Source: Keithomyces neogunnii (Eukaryota; Ascomycota; Sordariomycetes; Hypocreales; Clavicipitaceae). From it: a stretch of 64,000 nt of DNA. The translations under genes were made by a program, and so were the position numbers. Under the pieces are notes generated by a model, which ran no database searches, was not told the DNA's origin, and saw only the letters and a program-made list of their open reading frames with translations. The DNA lies in assembly GCA_020975405.1 (NCBI GenBank), contig JAIOWQ010000001.1:1860001-1924000 (forward strand). Direction: 5' to 3'. Shown here one piece after another: positions 23,746 through 35,903 of this stretch (the stretch's first letter is position 1; each line of letters begins with the position of its first letter).

Positions 23746-24179
23746 GCGCATAAGGCTTGCAGGAAAATATTGCATAGGGGCAAAATGGAGTTTTTTCTTG
23801 GGCATAAAGGCTGGTCATGTATGTTTTGGTGTTTAACAATGTGTAGACATGGGCAAAACTGCCCCTATTCGGCGTGGTTAGCAAGGATATGAGGGACGAG
23901 GTGGTAGATGTGTGGTTGGAAAGACACTACTAGACGATGCAGTGCATGGTTCATTGCAGGATATGGGAGTTACAAGAGTTACAATCAGACTCGGACGACA
24001 TGCGGACAATTTTGTTCCAACTCTCTTTGCAAAGTCTCTCTGCATTTGATAGGAAGTATCGTGAGAGGCTGATTGGCCAACTAAAAGTACACAAGCTCGA
24101 GAACGCAGCCCAGATCCGCACCTGAAATTTTGCAACATACAACCATCTCCATCATGGTACCTCATCTCGCCTGCCCAAC
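23746..24179. other. Intergenic between convergent transporters
   Basis: 434 bp holding the 3' flanks of two transporter genes. No gene or clear element is seen. Confidence 0.5.
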
Positions 24180-26187
24180 TCAGGCATGCGACACGCTCGA
24201 CTTGTCGTTGTCGTCCGAGGTGCCGCTTGGCTGGTGATTGGCTCCATCCCTCGGGACGAGACTCGCCTTTCTGGACTCGACGCCCTTTTCCGGATCGACA
24301 ACAGCGTGTCCCGACCCGGCGGCCTGAACAAGCTGCGGATTCTCTGCCTTGAGTCTGGCAAAGTTCTTCTCCGCCTCCCAGGTCCAGATGCTGTCGCTGG
24401 CGAAGACAAGGTCCATCTCCTCGAGCGTGCGTTGGTTGGACTCGGGGTAGAGCGCCCACACGATGAAGACGGTGAGGACATTGACGCCGCCAAAGATGTA
24501 GAGCGTCTTCTCGTTGAGGCGGTCGAAGATGGTTGGCAGAAGAAGCACCTGGCCAGGTCAGCGGAGCACATGGGAACGAAAGCTCGCACCAGAGGGGGAA
24601 TACACATACACACCAGCCGTTGCCGATGGACCATCCCACGACGCCCCAGGCATTGCCCTTGGCACGCACCTGCAGAGGAAAGATCTCGGCGGGATACAGC
24701 CACGGGACAGTCAGCCAGGTCGCGCCAAAGATGGCCGTGTACAGAAAGACGAACAAGGTGGCCGCGGCGCCGATTTGCGCTCTATTGCCGTCGCCGGCGT
24801 TGATGGTCGCTCGCGCGAGTCCTCCCGCAACAAACATGCATATGCCCTGGCCTACAGATCCCCAGTACAGCGTCCATCGACGCCCGATTCTGTCGAGGGT
24901 AAAGACGCAGATCAAGGTGGCGAACTAGCACGACATTAGCAGTGAGCTTCGTCCGGCCGAGCCGGGCAGAACTTGCCATGTAGGTAATGTTGTTTATGCC
25001 GCTGACCCAAAGGCGGTCCTCGGCACTGATGCCGGCGATTGTGAAAATCTGCGGCCCGTAGATGGTGATGCCCGCGATGCCGATCCATTCCTGCAGAATC
25101 TGCAGCCAAATGACGAGCTGGACGCGACGGCCTGTGTGCAGCTTGCCTGAGCCAATGCCGAAGAACATGTGCAGGTAGCTCTGCTGGTTGGCCGTCTCGT
25201 CTTCCAGATTGCGAATGTTGACGATGTCCTGCAGCTCGGCCTCGGCCTGCTCGCCCTCTTGGCCCTCGCTGCCTCTCAGCCGCTGCAGGATGAAGCGGGC
25301 CTCCTCCTCGCGGCCGACCTTGACGAGCCAGCGCGGCGACTCGGGCATGAACCAGATGACGATGAAGAGCAGGATCAGCGGCAGGATCTGGAACGCCACC
25401 GGGAACCTCCAGATGAAGGACGAATTGGGGTCGTGGAATTTGGATGTGCCGCTGCGGTAATCATGAGCCTTGGGTACGTTTTTGCAACGGAGGCAGCGAG
25501 GCGACTTACAACTCGAGCCAGTAGGCAACCACGACACCGAAGATATTGAGCGTAAACTCGAATGCGACAAACTGGCCGCGAGACGTGTGGGCAGCCGTCT
25601 CGGTAGCCCAGACGGGCGTGATGGCATTCAACACGCCGGTCCCAATGCCGTTCAAGACGCGAGCTGCCGCCGTGTTAGCATCTCACGGCCACTGCATGCG
25701 GGAGGACAGAGATGCGTGAAAGGATTATGCCCACCGCAAAACATCCAGTTGGCATTCTGCGAGGCCGATTGCAGCGCGGCCGCAAACACACACCACAGGC
25801 ACGCAAGACCAATCGTCGTGATGCGGCCGTATTTGTCGCCAAACCAGCCGCCGAGAAGACAGCCTACAAGGGTACCGGGCAGATAATAGACGGCAACCTA
25901 TATTGTCAGGAGCGGGTTACACAGGTGACCGGCCGGCGCTCACTTACAATGCCGCCCTGTAGCAGAGGCTTGTCGACAACGACCAGCTGCTTTTCCTCGT
26001 CCCAGTGGCCGAAGCCCATCAGCTCGGCATAATTTCGCGTCGTGTTGACGCCGCCCATGAGGCCCTGGTCGTAGCCGAAGAAGAAGATGGAAATGCCCGC
26101 CACCACGCAGACGGTGTTGAGCAGCGAGCGCTTATACAGCTTGTGCGCAACATTGTGCTTTGCCACAAACTCGGCGAGTTTTGCCAT
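24180..26187 (-). CDS. MFS sugar transporter
   Basis: Six exons (minus strand): 26187..25948, 25897..25735, 25663..25510, 25451..24977, 24924..24610 and 24548..24180; 571 residues. Twelve-helix sugar porter marks are present: GISIFFFGYDQGLMGGV in TM1, GDKYGRI, PESPRWLVKVGREEEA after TM6, QEWIGIAGITIYGPQIF in TM7, LDRIGRR and PAEIFPLQVRAKGNAWG. The fold is that of fungal hexose/quinate-type proton symporters. Intron 4 begins GCAAGT directly after the codons for NNITYM and resumes FATLICVF; the only GT nearby shifts frame. The start ATG at 26187 is preferred over an upstream TTG. It is divergent from a Zn2Cys6 regulator, its probable controller. Confidence 0.93.
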
Positions 26188-26749
26188 GTCGGGCAATGAC
26201 GCTCGAGGAAGAAGGGAAAAGTTTACAAATGGGCAGAAAGTTCCCTTTCCCCAGTTCAAGGGCAAGAGATGCTTTTATACGGGTCTCTAGCACGATGCAC
26301 CAAGGCAATACAGGGGCCCCACGTCCGGAGAACCGTGCTCACGAGACGTTAAAGAAAAGAGACTAGTTTGTATCCCCCGTCGCGTGTTTGACGGCATGAG
26401 CTGGGGAAAGACGGCCGGCTCGGGGACGCACAAGGCACTCCCCGAGGCGATACCCGCATCGGAGCACACTCGCGCCACTTCCTTGCTGTTTACGGACTCC
26501 AGATCCCCTTGCCCGGAAAGGGCGTGCGCCACTGTGGATTCAGGCGGTGGTGTCGGGCGGCATTTGCGAGGCGTTGTGCCCATCGAATCCCATCCCAAGT
26601 TCCACCGGCAACTCGCCGGTTTCTCCGGCATGCGCGCCAATGACACGCGACTGGACCCGGTGCTTGATGCTTCCAGCGTGCTTCTTAAGCCGCTCCATGC
26701 CCGCTACGGCCAGGCGAGCGATGATCCATACCTTTGCTTCCCCGCGGCA
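26188..26749. promoter_or_regulatory. Shared promoter of sugar transporter and Zn2Cys6 regulator
   Basis: 562 bp between divergent start codons. It is rich in CGG/CCG triplets, including an inverted pair CGG-N7-CCG at 26606-26618, directly followed by a second pair (CCGG, TTTCT, CCGG). Zinc-cluster dimers bind such spaced triplets, so autoregulation and control of the transporter are plausible but inferred. Confidence 0.4.
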
Positions 26750-29306
26750 ATGACCCCGTCTTCCCCAGACTCTGCCCCGAGGCGGGGAGTCGCAGGCGGT
26801 CTCGGAGAGCAGCATCTCGGGGAGCCCCCGGCGAAGCGACAGAGGCGAGACACGGGTGACAATGTGAATTCGGTTGTAAGTAAATCATTTATTCGACCCG
26901 GTCATGGGCAGAATCGACGGGAGATTTTCACTTGTCCATATCGCCCACTTGTCCGACTAACGCATTGGGCCCCAGGGCACGACGCGGAGGCAAGCAGCCT
27001 GCCAGCCTTGTCGTCTGCGCAAGATCAAGTGCGACAAGCAACGACCCCTGTGTGGTCTCTGCAAGCTAAACGGCCAGCCGTGCGAATACGTGGGCGAGGC
27101 GAGTGACAAGCTGAGGTAGATGTCGCGATGCATCAACACGGGTTGACTGGAGCTAACGCGGTCTCTCTCGCAGCCTGGAGACGGCAACGGCTACGCTGCT
27201 GGAACGATTTGATCAGCTGCGTCAAGAGTTTGAGGACGTGAAGAGCGCGTTCCACAAACAGGGTACGTCGTTGTGAGAATCCCTTCATTGGGCAGGATTC
27301 TAACCGGAAACCCGCAAGGTTCCGTAGGAAGTCGACGAGGAGCCGCTGATGCGACTGTACCCGACAGCATCGCGCCTGGGCTCAATCATGGACTTCCTCG
27401 TGCGGCGTCTGTAGAGGCGTCCCGAGACTTTCTCCAGATACCGCCTCACAAAGCAAGCGCAGACACGGTCTTGCAGTGGGGCATCTTCGAGGGCAAGTAT
27501 CCGGAAAACGCACTCATCGGCGGGCTATTCAGCGCAGACCAGAACGGCGTCTCTCTTTCCACGGGGGAGGCGTCGGGGCCGTCGGAGGATCTCATCACCT
27601 CGACGGCAGGGCTCAACCATCTCGAGGAGGAGCAGATTCCGGGGCTCATCGACAGGTTCTTGCAAAACGTGCACACCAAGAACCCTATTCTCGATGTCGA
27701 AGCCCTGGTTAAGCACGGGAGAAAGTGCGCAGAGCACGGCGTCGGCTGGGATGGCCGATCGTGTCTGGTGCTGATGGCGTGCGCCCTCGGCGCCGTGGCG
27801 AAGCCCTTTGACAGATCATTCCGGCCTGGATCCACGGCCCTTTCTCCCGTGAGCGAGACTGGATCTGCCAACGGGTCGGCCACCACCTCGTCCAAACTGT
27901 TCGCAAAGGAGCTGCAGCAGGGCGACTGCTGCTTCACGCTGGCCTGTCGGCGTCTGGGATCCCTGAAGTACTCGATGCTCGGCGCCCAGTGCCATTTCTT
28001 TGCTGGAGGTAGGTAGAAAGCAGCCCCCGGCTTCCGAGGACCAGACTGACGAGTGTGACGAATGCTGCCGCCAGTCTATCTAATGTACACGCTTCGGCCC
28101 ATGCTGTCCTGGCATTACTTTGTCCACGCATCCGTCTTCTGTCACATGTATCTCAAAATGACCCATGGCCTGTCCGGCAACTTCACGGAGCTTCTCGGCA
28201 ACTCGTATCGACGCTCCACGTCGACGGACCGCAAGTCTCGACGGCTGGAGCAGAGCTTGTACTGGTCCTGCTTCAAGTCCGAGTGCGAATTCCGCGTAGA
28301 ACTGCCTCTCCAGCAGTCGGAAATCAGCCTGGGAGAGTACCCCGATCTGTTCCCGTCGCCGCCCTCGCCCGTCACCGCCGATCAGCAGGGGCAGCCGGCG
28401 TACGGCGAGTCGACGCTCATGGCCGACGAGGCTGCCGAGCTGCGCCAGCACGCGGTGCGATTGTGCAACGAGGAAGAGAGCTGGTACTACTATCTCACCG
28501 AGATTGCGCTCCGCCGCATCGGCAACCGCATCATCAACACCTTTTTCAGACAGGGCCGGAGCTCGTGGCTGAACATCAAGCCCCTCTTGCGCATGGCCCA
28601 GGAGTTTGAGGCGCAGGTGTCGTCGTGGTCGGCCCATCTGCCCCCCGCCATGCAGCATTACGAGACGACCTTGATCATACGCGCGCCCGACTCGACGCTG
28701 AAGGGCGCAGGCAGCCATGTATCAAGAGAGCTCAGCTGGGCCATTGACAACCGGCTGCTCGAGATGCAGACATGGCTGTACCAGCCTTTCCTGTACCACC
28801 TGATCCACGCCCGCGCAGAGCCCGGCCTCGCCGCCGCGACGGATACCGCCCACCAGCCTCGAATAAGCAGTCTGCTGAATCCCTTTTCACCGCCGCTCGA
28901 AACCTCGGCCAGCGGTCCCGGCGCGTCTCCTTTGAGCGGCGAGGACCTCGCGGTCCTCCACTCCCTGATATCGTCGGGCATAGAGTGCCTCCTCAAGATG
29001 ATTGATGTTCGTGCGCGCGGCCACCGCCACCACGGCCTGTGGTATGATCTCCGCAGTATAATGTGCGCGTCGCTGCTGCTGCTCGCCGTGGTGAAGAGCG
29101 GCAACGCCGCCTGGATCCCGGGGGGCACGGAGACTCTCTGGGGGGAGCACGCCTCGTCCGGCTACTGGGCCGGGGCCGCCGCGCCCATCGGGGGCAAGAT
29201 TGCCAAGGTGCTTGGTCAGTTTGACTTTTGGGCGGGAGAGGCCCCGGACCTGCTGCGCTACAAAGAGGTGCTCGAGGCCGTGGTGCGGGATGTTCGCGGC
29301 TCTTAG
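26750..29306 (+). CDS. Zn2Cys6 fungal transcription factor
   Basis: Five exons: 26750..26875, 26976..27115, 27174..27262, 27319..28008 and 28075..29306; 758 residues. The zinc cluster lies at residues 51-78 with the six cysteines spaced C-x2-C-x6-C-x6-C-x2-C-x6-C (51, 54, 61, 68, 71, 78), preceded by a basic PPAKRQRR patch that may be a nuclear signal. A short coiled coil (LLERFDQLRQEFEDVKSAFH) follows, for dimerisation. The middle region (HFFAGVYLMYTLRPMLSWHY and beyond) is the fungal-specific regulatory domain, with a WYYYLTEIALRRIGNRI segment seen in many of these proteins. The acceptor of intron 3 (CAAG) is weak, so that junction is the least certain. The effector is unknown. Confidence 0.9.
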
Positions 29307-30202
29307 ACGAACAAGGCCGATGGACTGGTTGCCGATGGTTGTAGCAGACTGCAACTTGTTGTCGAACTGTCGGCTCCCAGAATGGTAATTTCGACCTGTC
29401 ATTGCCAGATATGAAACAAGAGCAATTTTCTTTTCGAAAAGCTCGCCAACAACGTCGTCTTGGCGCCTCGAGTGTTTCTTTTCTCTGTTCACGCAAGGCG
29501 TAGCGTCTGTTCGTCTGGCTTGCTTCCAGCAAAGATGTATATATATCCTGCGTCGCGCATGGCTTTGCACCCTGGTACCTTGACCATTAGATTCATCACC
29601 CTAACCAGACACACACGCCCAAATTAGCCCTCTTGTGGACAATATCCACTCCAGACACAATAACAGGCACCAAGACTCCATCACCAACCCCAACACGGAA
29701 GCCATCCCAACGACGCAGCAAGCCGACGAGGCTACCGACCAAGTCAAATCCAATAAACGCAAGGACGTTGATACGACAACCGTTGTCGAAATGACCTTTT
29801 TCGAGCAGAACCCGGCCTGCGGTGAACAGGAGCCCCATGATAAAAAGAATGGTGTTGAAAAGGTCATTGAAAGCCCCAACACATCCGGGCCGAGGATGGA
29901 AAATGCTTCGCAAAATGACCAGACCTCAACCGCGTCTTCTGCCACGGACCAATCGACAACCACTGTCCAAGAAGGAGCAAAAGGCTCATCGCCTGGCCAG
30001 GCCTTGACGCTACATCTATGAGGTGGAAAGCTGTAGTCGCATGAAACTGTTTCACATTGAGGAGGAATATTGTCAAATCTCCAACACTGCCCATGGGCAT
30101 CTTCATATTTCCCACACTCGCTTAGCTAAGAATACTACAATCAAGACAAATTAACCCATGCATTTGCGCAACACGCCTGACCACGCTCGCCCCAACGTGT
30201 CT
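29307..30202. other. Intergenic; open frame without ATG
   Basis: A plus-strand frame from 29605 to 30021 would encode a polar Gln/Thr/Ser-rich peptide but has no ATG before an internal one near its middle; the opposite strand also stays open and hydrophobic. Neither is supported as a gene. Confidence 0.45.
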
Positions 30203-30679
30203 TTACAGCCCGCAGTCGGCAGGAGTCAACCGAGTAACCGTAGCGTCGACCTGGCCCAACTCGACAGCCCGTCCGTTTGTGAGCGCATCCAAAGCCTTCT
30301 GGCCAATGTTAAACCCCGCGCCGGCGTGATCAATGGCCAGAACGTTGATGCTGTGCCCCTCGTAGTCCAGCTTCCAGCAGGAGCCGCACTCGGACGAGCC
30401 CCAGCCCGCAATCGCCGCAGCGCCGCCAATGAAGGGGAAGTTGGGCAAGGATCCCTGGGTCGGGTACTTGGGCAGGAGGCCGTGGGCGCCGTCGGAGCAG
30501 GAAACAACGGCAAGGGAGCGGTCGGCTTGGTCGTAGCCAGCGTCCCAGGACACTAAAGAGAGCAAGTTAGCACCGAGGGGGGGAGGGACTGTATCTTCAG
30601 ACGGGGGGGGAGGCGACTTGCCTCTATCCGCAGAGACGGCAACGGCCAGAACAGCAGCGCAAAGAGCCTTGAAGAGCAT
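30203..30679 (-). CDS. Cerato-platanin family secreted protein
   Basis: Exons 30679..30622 and 30552..30203 encode 135 residues. A signal peptide (MLFKALCAAVLAVAVSA) is followed by the cerato-platanin double-psi barrel: SWDAGYDQADRSLAVVSCSD, then GWGSSECGSCWKL and INVLAIDHAGAGFNIG. The four cysteines that form the two family disulfides are present. These small cell-wall-associated proteins bind chitin oligomers and act as elicitors. The 69-bp intron starts with AG|GCAAGT and ends GCTAACTTGCTCTCTTTAG, a perfect branch and acceptor; the donor is GC, not GT. The intron is stop-free and a multiple of three, so retention would insert 23 residues rich in proline right after the signal peptide. The upstream 110 bp contain CT repeats and a tatata box. 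Confidence 0.92.
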   Translation of the reverse strand: MLFKALCAAVLAVAVSADRGKSPPPPSEDTVPPPLGANLLSLVSWDAGYDQADRSLAVVSCSDGAHGLLPKYPTQGSLPNFPFIGGAAAIAGWGSSECGSCWKLDYEGHSINVLAIDHAGAGFNIGQKALDALTNGRAVELGQVDATVTRLTPADCGL

Positions 30680-31886
30680 GGTGGATGGATCTCGGTGTGT
30701 GAGGGATGGGATTCAATGGTCGAAAAAGGGCAAAGGATGATGGGCTGTTCTGCTCTCTCTCTCTCTCTCTCCCCGAGCCAACGCGGCATCTTTATATACT
30801 CGGCGTGCTGCAACCCCCATGACGAGCCGCGTACGGATGACATGTGCAGTCGCATCCCTCTCCACCCCCCAACTAGACGTCTGCGATGAGCACAGCACAG
30901 CCTGGCGCGCGCTCTGCCCGACGGCATCCATCGCTTCGTATCCCTTTCACCTTGCGACCTTGGGGCCCGTCTCGCCGTATGCTGTGCCGCGGCCCCCATC
31001 GTGTCCAGACTCCAGAGCCAACGGGCGTCGCCAGAAACGGCCCTTTTCTCTGCCAACCCTCTGCCCTCCCAGTGCTACCTTGGCCGGCGACATTGTATCC
31101 CACAGGGAAACACAGTCCTCAAACGCTCCGATGCAGCTCGGCAAACGGCATAAGCATTCGTATTTTGGTCTGACTGCCGCTATCCCTGCCCGCTGCTACC
31201 GTCAAACCAGCCTGGTGCATTGCCACGCCGGCTGTTATGATGGGGTCCCGCGCTGTATGAGACAATGATCGGCGCCCGCAGCTCGTGTAGATGGAGGCTG
31301 GTGGTGGCCAGAGCAGCATGCTGCCGCCTGATAGGCTACGGCGGCATTGCCTGCTTAGAGCATCATTGGGGGGGGGGGGCTCGGGTCCCCCAAAGTCTCC
31401 CAAAGTCTCAATCAGTGCTCTCTACAATGCTCCCAACGGCATCAGCTTTGTTTGCTACACTCATGCATCCCAGATGCACAGCCAAGCCCGCCGGCATAAG
31501 CTAGCTCGGGGCCAAGCCGAGGTGCCATCGCCAACGCTTTCCGAGCGGCCCATTCATTGCCCACCTGGAGATGCCCAAAGCTAAAAAAAGACTTCCATGG
31601 CAGTCTTACATTATACTCGTCTTACACGACTCTGAGAAATGCTCACATAATATTCCAAAACACAGCCATCTCGCATCAGCCGGGGCCTAATAGCCCAGAC
31701 ATTAAACGAGCCTGTGCCATCACATTTTGACTTGCTAGCAGACGACACATTAAGGCGCGGTGCGTATTTGGTCTCGTCTCATTGATAATCTACACAAGTA
31801 GCAAATTCTGTCTCTTGCTCAGCTAATCTGCTTTTCATCTCCACCAATTGTCCCTCCAATTCCGGAGCTCCAGTTTAATCACGGGC
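30680..31886. other. 1.2-kb intergenic region
   Basis: Begins with the cerato-platanin promoter: a (CT)n microsatellite at about 30750-30771 and tatata near 30793. The rest shows no gene; a short poly-G tract lies near 31370. Confidence 0.5.
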
Positions 31887-34000
31887 CTATCGTGATGCAC
31901 TCAATCCCGGAGGGGGAGAAGCCTGTAATGGCGCATTAGCCTTCCATTCCCATCCATTGCTTGCACGGTGGGAGATGATGACACTTACAAGTTCGACTGG
32001 CCCGGCTTCATCTGATTTTCCACTCACCCAGGCCGTGTGTTTTGCCACATTGGCCACTGCACCTGCTGGCGAGCAGCCTCGCATCACCCGAACTCGGTTC
32101 GTCGTGATGATGCTTTTGTCCAGATCTGCCGGGGCAGTGAGGTTGGACTTTGCCATTTTCCTAATTTCTGATTCCGTGTATGTGATGCGAAAATCTCTCT
32201 CACGGCTAGATACCTGGCTGCCGGCTAAAGTTTTGATTTCCGACGCCGTGTAGGTGATGCGGTGTTGTTTGTCTTTGCTGTTCAGTTCTTGTAAATCTTG
32301 CATAGCAGGTTGCGTCTTCTTCCGAGATTCTGCCTTGCGTTTTAGACGCACAAGAATACGCAGGAGATTGAGAAGGTCGGCCTTCATATCATCAGTTTCA
32401 GATTGAAGAAACCCCCTGTTAAGCCAATCATCAATAGCTGTGTCTTCGATGTCGGCAATGGTATCGTCTGAAAGCAGTATACCAGCGGCGGAAGCCTCTG
32501 GCAGAATCTTGTTGATCAGTTCGACGAGCTTCTCAGCTGCATCTTCAATTATAAACTCTCTTGTTTCCGGGGCGCCATGTGGCGGAGAGTCCACGTCCAC
32601 AAGCTTGGTGCCCTCAGTAGCTTCACCGCCGACTGGTGTCTTGATGGGTGTGGCAGCAGTTGATGGTAAAGTGCTAGTAGCAGATTCAATCAAGCCAGTT
32701 GTGTCCGAAATGACAGAAGGACATTGTGAACTAGGTGCTGGACCTGTTTGGCTAGATAAATCAGAGAGTGTTTGTGCGACTTGAGGCGACGCCGCGGCGG
32801 GCTTCTCAGTCTGCTCCAAACTGGCTTCGCGAGCGGCAGCCTGCTGAAGACTCTCGAGGTATATTTTGAATTTATGGGCGTCGGAAATGTTGGCAAACTG
32901 CAACATGTAGGCAAACCCATCACTTCTCTCCGTGGAACGAATGAGGCAGCAGTCGTTCTTCAAATCAGGTGCCACGAGGTTCAAAACATCATGAACCCTA
33001 TCTTCTTTCCCTGCAGAAGAGAGAACGAGATAACCCTTGTCAGTGTCATTTTGAACTTTCATCACATAGGTGACTACAAAGAGAACTGATCGATCTGTGG
33101 GGTTCAAAAGGCTGCAGATGCCGCGAAGAACAACTTGTGCGGATTCACGGAGCTTGGAAGGTCGCACCGGGGGTTTCGTTGGGTTGCTAATGGTCCGGGA
33201 ATCTTCTTTAGCCTTGTCAACTTTATTTGCCACGGTTCCAGAGCCTGGTTGTATCGCATTGATTGGATTATGACGATGAAGCCTGCTCCAACCACTGCTG
33301 TTGTTCAAGTAGGTGCCTTGGACACTGCGGCCGAAACTTCGAGACGGAGGCGGTCTGGGCAGCGTTGTGGAGGGGTTGAGCCTGGGCGAGACGAGTTGTT
33401 TCGCTCTGGCGCCTAGAGGCACGAATTTATCAGGTCTAGACGTATATGCAACTTTGACATCGTGGCGTTTCGCCCGTTTATGCCCCCGGGACTCTTGTCG
33501 AATACATGGTGGAGCTCTGTGTGACCCAGCTGTCAGGAGTCGAGGACGGACTAGGTCAGAGTGACAATCAGCCAACTTACGTGTCTAGCCGGTTTCGACT
33601 CATAAAGTCCTGTGCGACCTTCTTTGCCCATGGGCGACTGTCCTCTACTGAGAGCCCTTTCATTTGCTCCGACTCCTCGTCATCAATCATGACTGCAACT
33701 TACGTTAGGGGCTGGTGCCTGTTATCAGTGTTGGAGAAGGGGTGACGCTTACCATTCCATTTATCTTCCAGTCCCTTTCGCAGAGACGGGGCATAATGAC
33801 TAGTCCCATTTTTACCACTAGGTGCGAAGGAAGGTCCCTTGCGCTCCTTGTTGCTTAGAGGGAGCTCTTCCTGACGCTGGCGGCCAAGATCGGCCTGTAT
33901 TATCATGCAAGCGTTAGTACCCAGAGGAATGCAGGTCTTGTTCTGAAGGCGGCAGTGGCAATCTTACCATGCAGGCCATCTGGATGGCCTTTGGATCCAT
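31887..34000 (-). CDS. Protein of unknown function with repeated ITYTxSEI motif
   Basis: Five exons (minus strand): 34000..33968, 33894..33753, 33692..33581, 33516..31989 and 31922..31887; 616 residues. The first exon encodes only 11 residues (MDPKAIQMACM). Exon 4 is placed by the acceptor CACAG at 33517, the only one that keeps the long frame. A middle region (residues about 230-330; SVLFVVTYVMKVQNDTDKGY to FKIYLESLQQAAAREASLE) looks like a folded PH-like or PTB-like domain. A helical segment (IIEDAAEKLVELINKILPEA) precedes two copies of a short motif, HRITYTASEIKTLAGS and FRITYTESEIRKMAKS. The last intron (66 bp, GTAAGT...TTACAG) is stop-free and a multiple of three. I do not recognise the family. 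Confidence 0.75.
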
Positions 34001-35903
34001 AGTTCTGCTCGTTTGCTGAGAATTATCCGTGATGAGTCAGGAGCTTGTCTTGCAGTGCTGGCATTCGGGTATTCCAAGGTCATTAATCAAGTAGCAAAAG
34101 GTCGGCCCTGACGTTGTTCAGATGAAAGGAGAGAAGGAAGGAATGCAAAGGCAAACGGGGCCATATTAATCAAAACAAGAAGTTGAGTGACGGCAGCTGG
34201 CAACCGGCAGACAGCCTCCCCTCAACAGGTGCTGACAGTGTAAGGTGTTGTTGCCGTGGCGGCGAGTTCACTTGACTGGCCTCCCCAATTGACCGCATGG
34301 TTCTAATCACTTCAGAGAAATGCAACCATTGTTAGAGCCATCTAGGCATGCCGGCTGCTTAGGGAAACCTGAATAACATGCAAGGCCCACGAATAATGCT
34401 CTTGTCCGACCGAGCGACATGCACAGGTGGCTGGGCCGCGCTGCCACCTACAGGGCGGAAAACGGTGAACATTCCGCAGCTACCTAGGCTCAACTTCTTT
34501 TTAGATAGGATGGCGAAGAGACTGACACTACAAAAAAAGTCCAGCAGGCGTCAACATGCGGAGTTGCGGACAAATAAATACCGTTTCGCCAGCTATGGAA
34601 ACACATCGCGCCCCCGCTGCTCAACTTCATGTCTATGCGGCTCACACATCCCTAAATTAACCACGAACAAATGCGACGGGTGAATATCTACCATGATGTG
34701 GGCCGTTCTAGGTGCAATTTGACAGCGGACTTTGAAGCAATCCGGAGCGGAAATCCGTCGTAGTTTATAGAGATATCACATAAAATGTCGCCTTGGGTCA
34801 CATATAGAATTGAACCACGTCTTTAATGTTTGCGCTTTGACCGTTTGCGAAGCTTATTTTCCCAAGGTACAGAGTAGTCTCTGTGCGGAATTAATAATCG
34901 CTTGCTTGTCCACGCAATATCCGCAACACCCGCAGCACCACCACAATTACCCTTCCTAGGAAGGTGGGTCGCGGTTCTTGGTGCCAAAGCAGCGCCGCTT
35001 TTGCCCTGAGCCAACTGTGGTGTCGCTAATCCATTTTGGTGCCTGTCTTGTAAACCATAATTTTAGGCATGAGTTACGTTTCGCCATGGCTCTCATAACG
35101 GACAAAATGGCAAAGGTCAAAACGGTGGGCTCTCCGGCAGCCCAGAGAGGAGCACAGTGCGCTAGGCTTGCCCTCATCTTCAGAAATACTTTGCATGGCT
35201 TGAGAGGCGACTTTGGACCTAGAAGTATAGTAACTTCGCTAAAAAGCCACAATTATATATTTGCTATTATAACTAATACCTGTAATTCTAACCAAGTACA
35301 ATTATTCCATGGAGTAGGCACCTTGCTTGCAATATCTGACTGCATACAGGTGTTCTAATCAGCCAACTAACAGAATACTCATGGCACCTAACCCAATGGA
35401 AATTCCCGGTAGTAAGTGGGCAACCAAATAACTAGACGGTGAATGGCCAACAACTTAGGTGGAAGAAGCGTTTACAAACATGTGACAGGTTTGACTGCAC
35501 AGTCTCTTAGGCTGCGTTCAGGTCAGTAACTCAGTGGAGAGGCAGTGACTGGGGCTTCAAACCAATTATACGACAATAAATTAAGAATACCTAGAGTGGC
35601 GAATAAATCGAGTGGTAATAAGAAGTCCCTAGGATTTCTTCTGGCACACAAAGCTACAATCGCACTCCTACCCAATAGAGACACATCAACCAGACGTACT
35701 CTTACTGTCATCACGACTTACAGGGCCTCTATGTATCCCATTTGGCGACTGAGGTACCCATATTATGTCAGCAGTCCATGTCTTCTTCTCTTAGCCAAAA
35801 GCTCGCAGTGCACACCGCACACTTGGTCACATCCAGGCAATGCAGGCCGCCTCTTCATCACCTCGTCTTTCACGACACCAAGCTGATTCTATTGCGCTAC
35901 GTC
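34001..35903. other. 1.9-kb AT-rich interval
   Basis: No gene is supported. Several stretches (34700-34800, 35220-35310, 35540-35660) are markedly AT-rich against the surrounding DNA, as in repeat-derived or RIP-affected DNA, but no transposon coding is recognised. Confidence 0.5.

Noticed and set aside
29605..30021. Polar 128-residue plus-strand frame after the regulator gene
   Set aside because: Starts with GTG, has no ATG until its middle, no splice acceptor I trust, and the opposite strand is equally open.
35742..35903. Upstream extension of the unknown large protein
   Set aside because: Its first codon is TTG and the DNA is AT-rich; an ATG at 35778 remains possible but less likely than 35904.
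34001..35903. Transposon in the AT-rich interval
   Set aside because: No terminal repeats, target-site duplication or transposase/reverse transcriptase motif seen.
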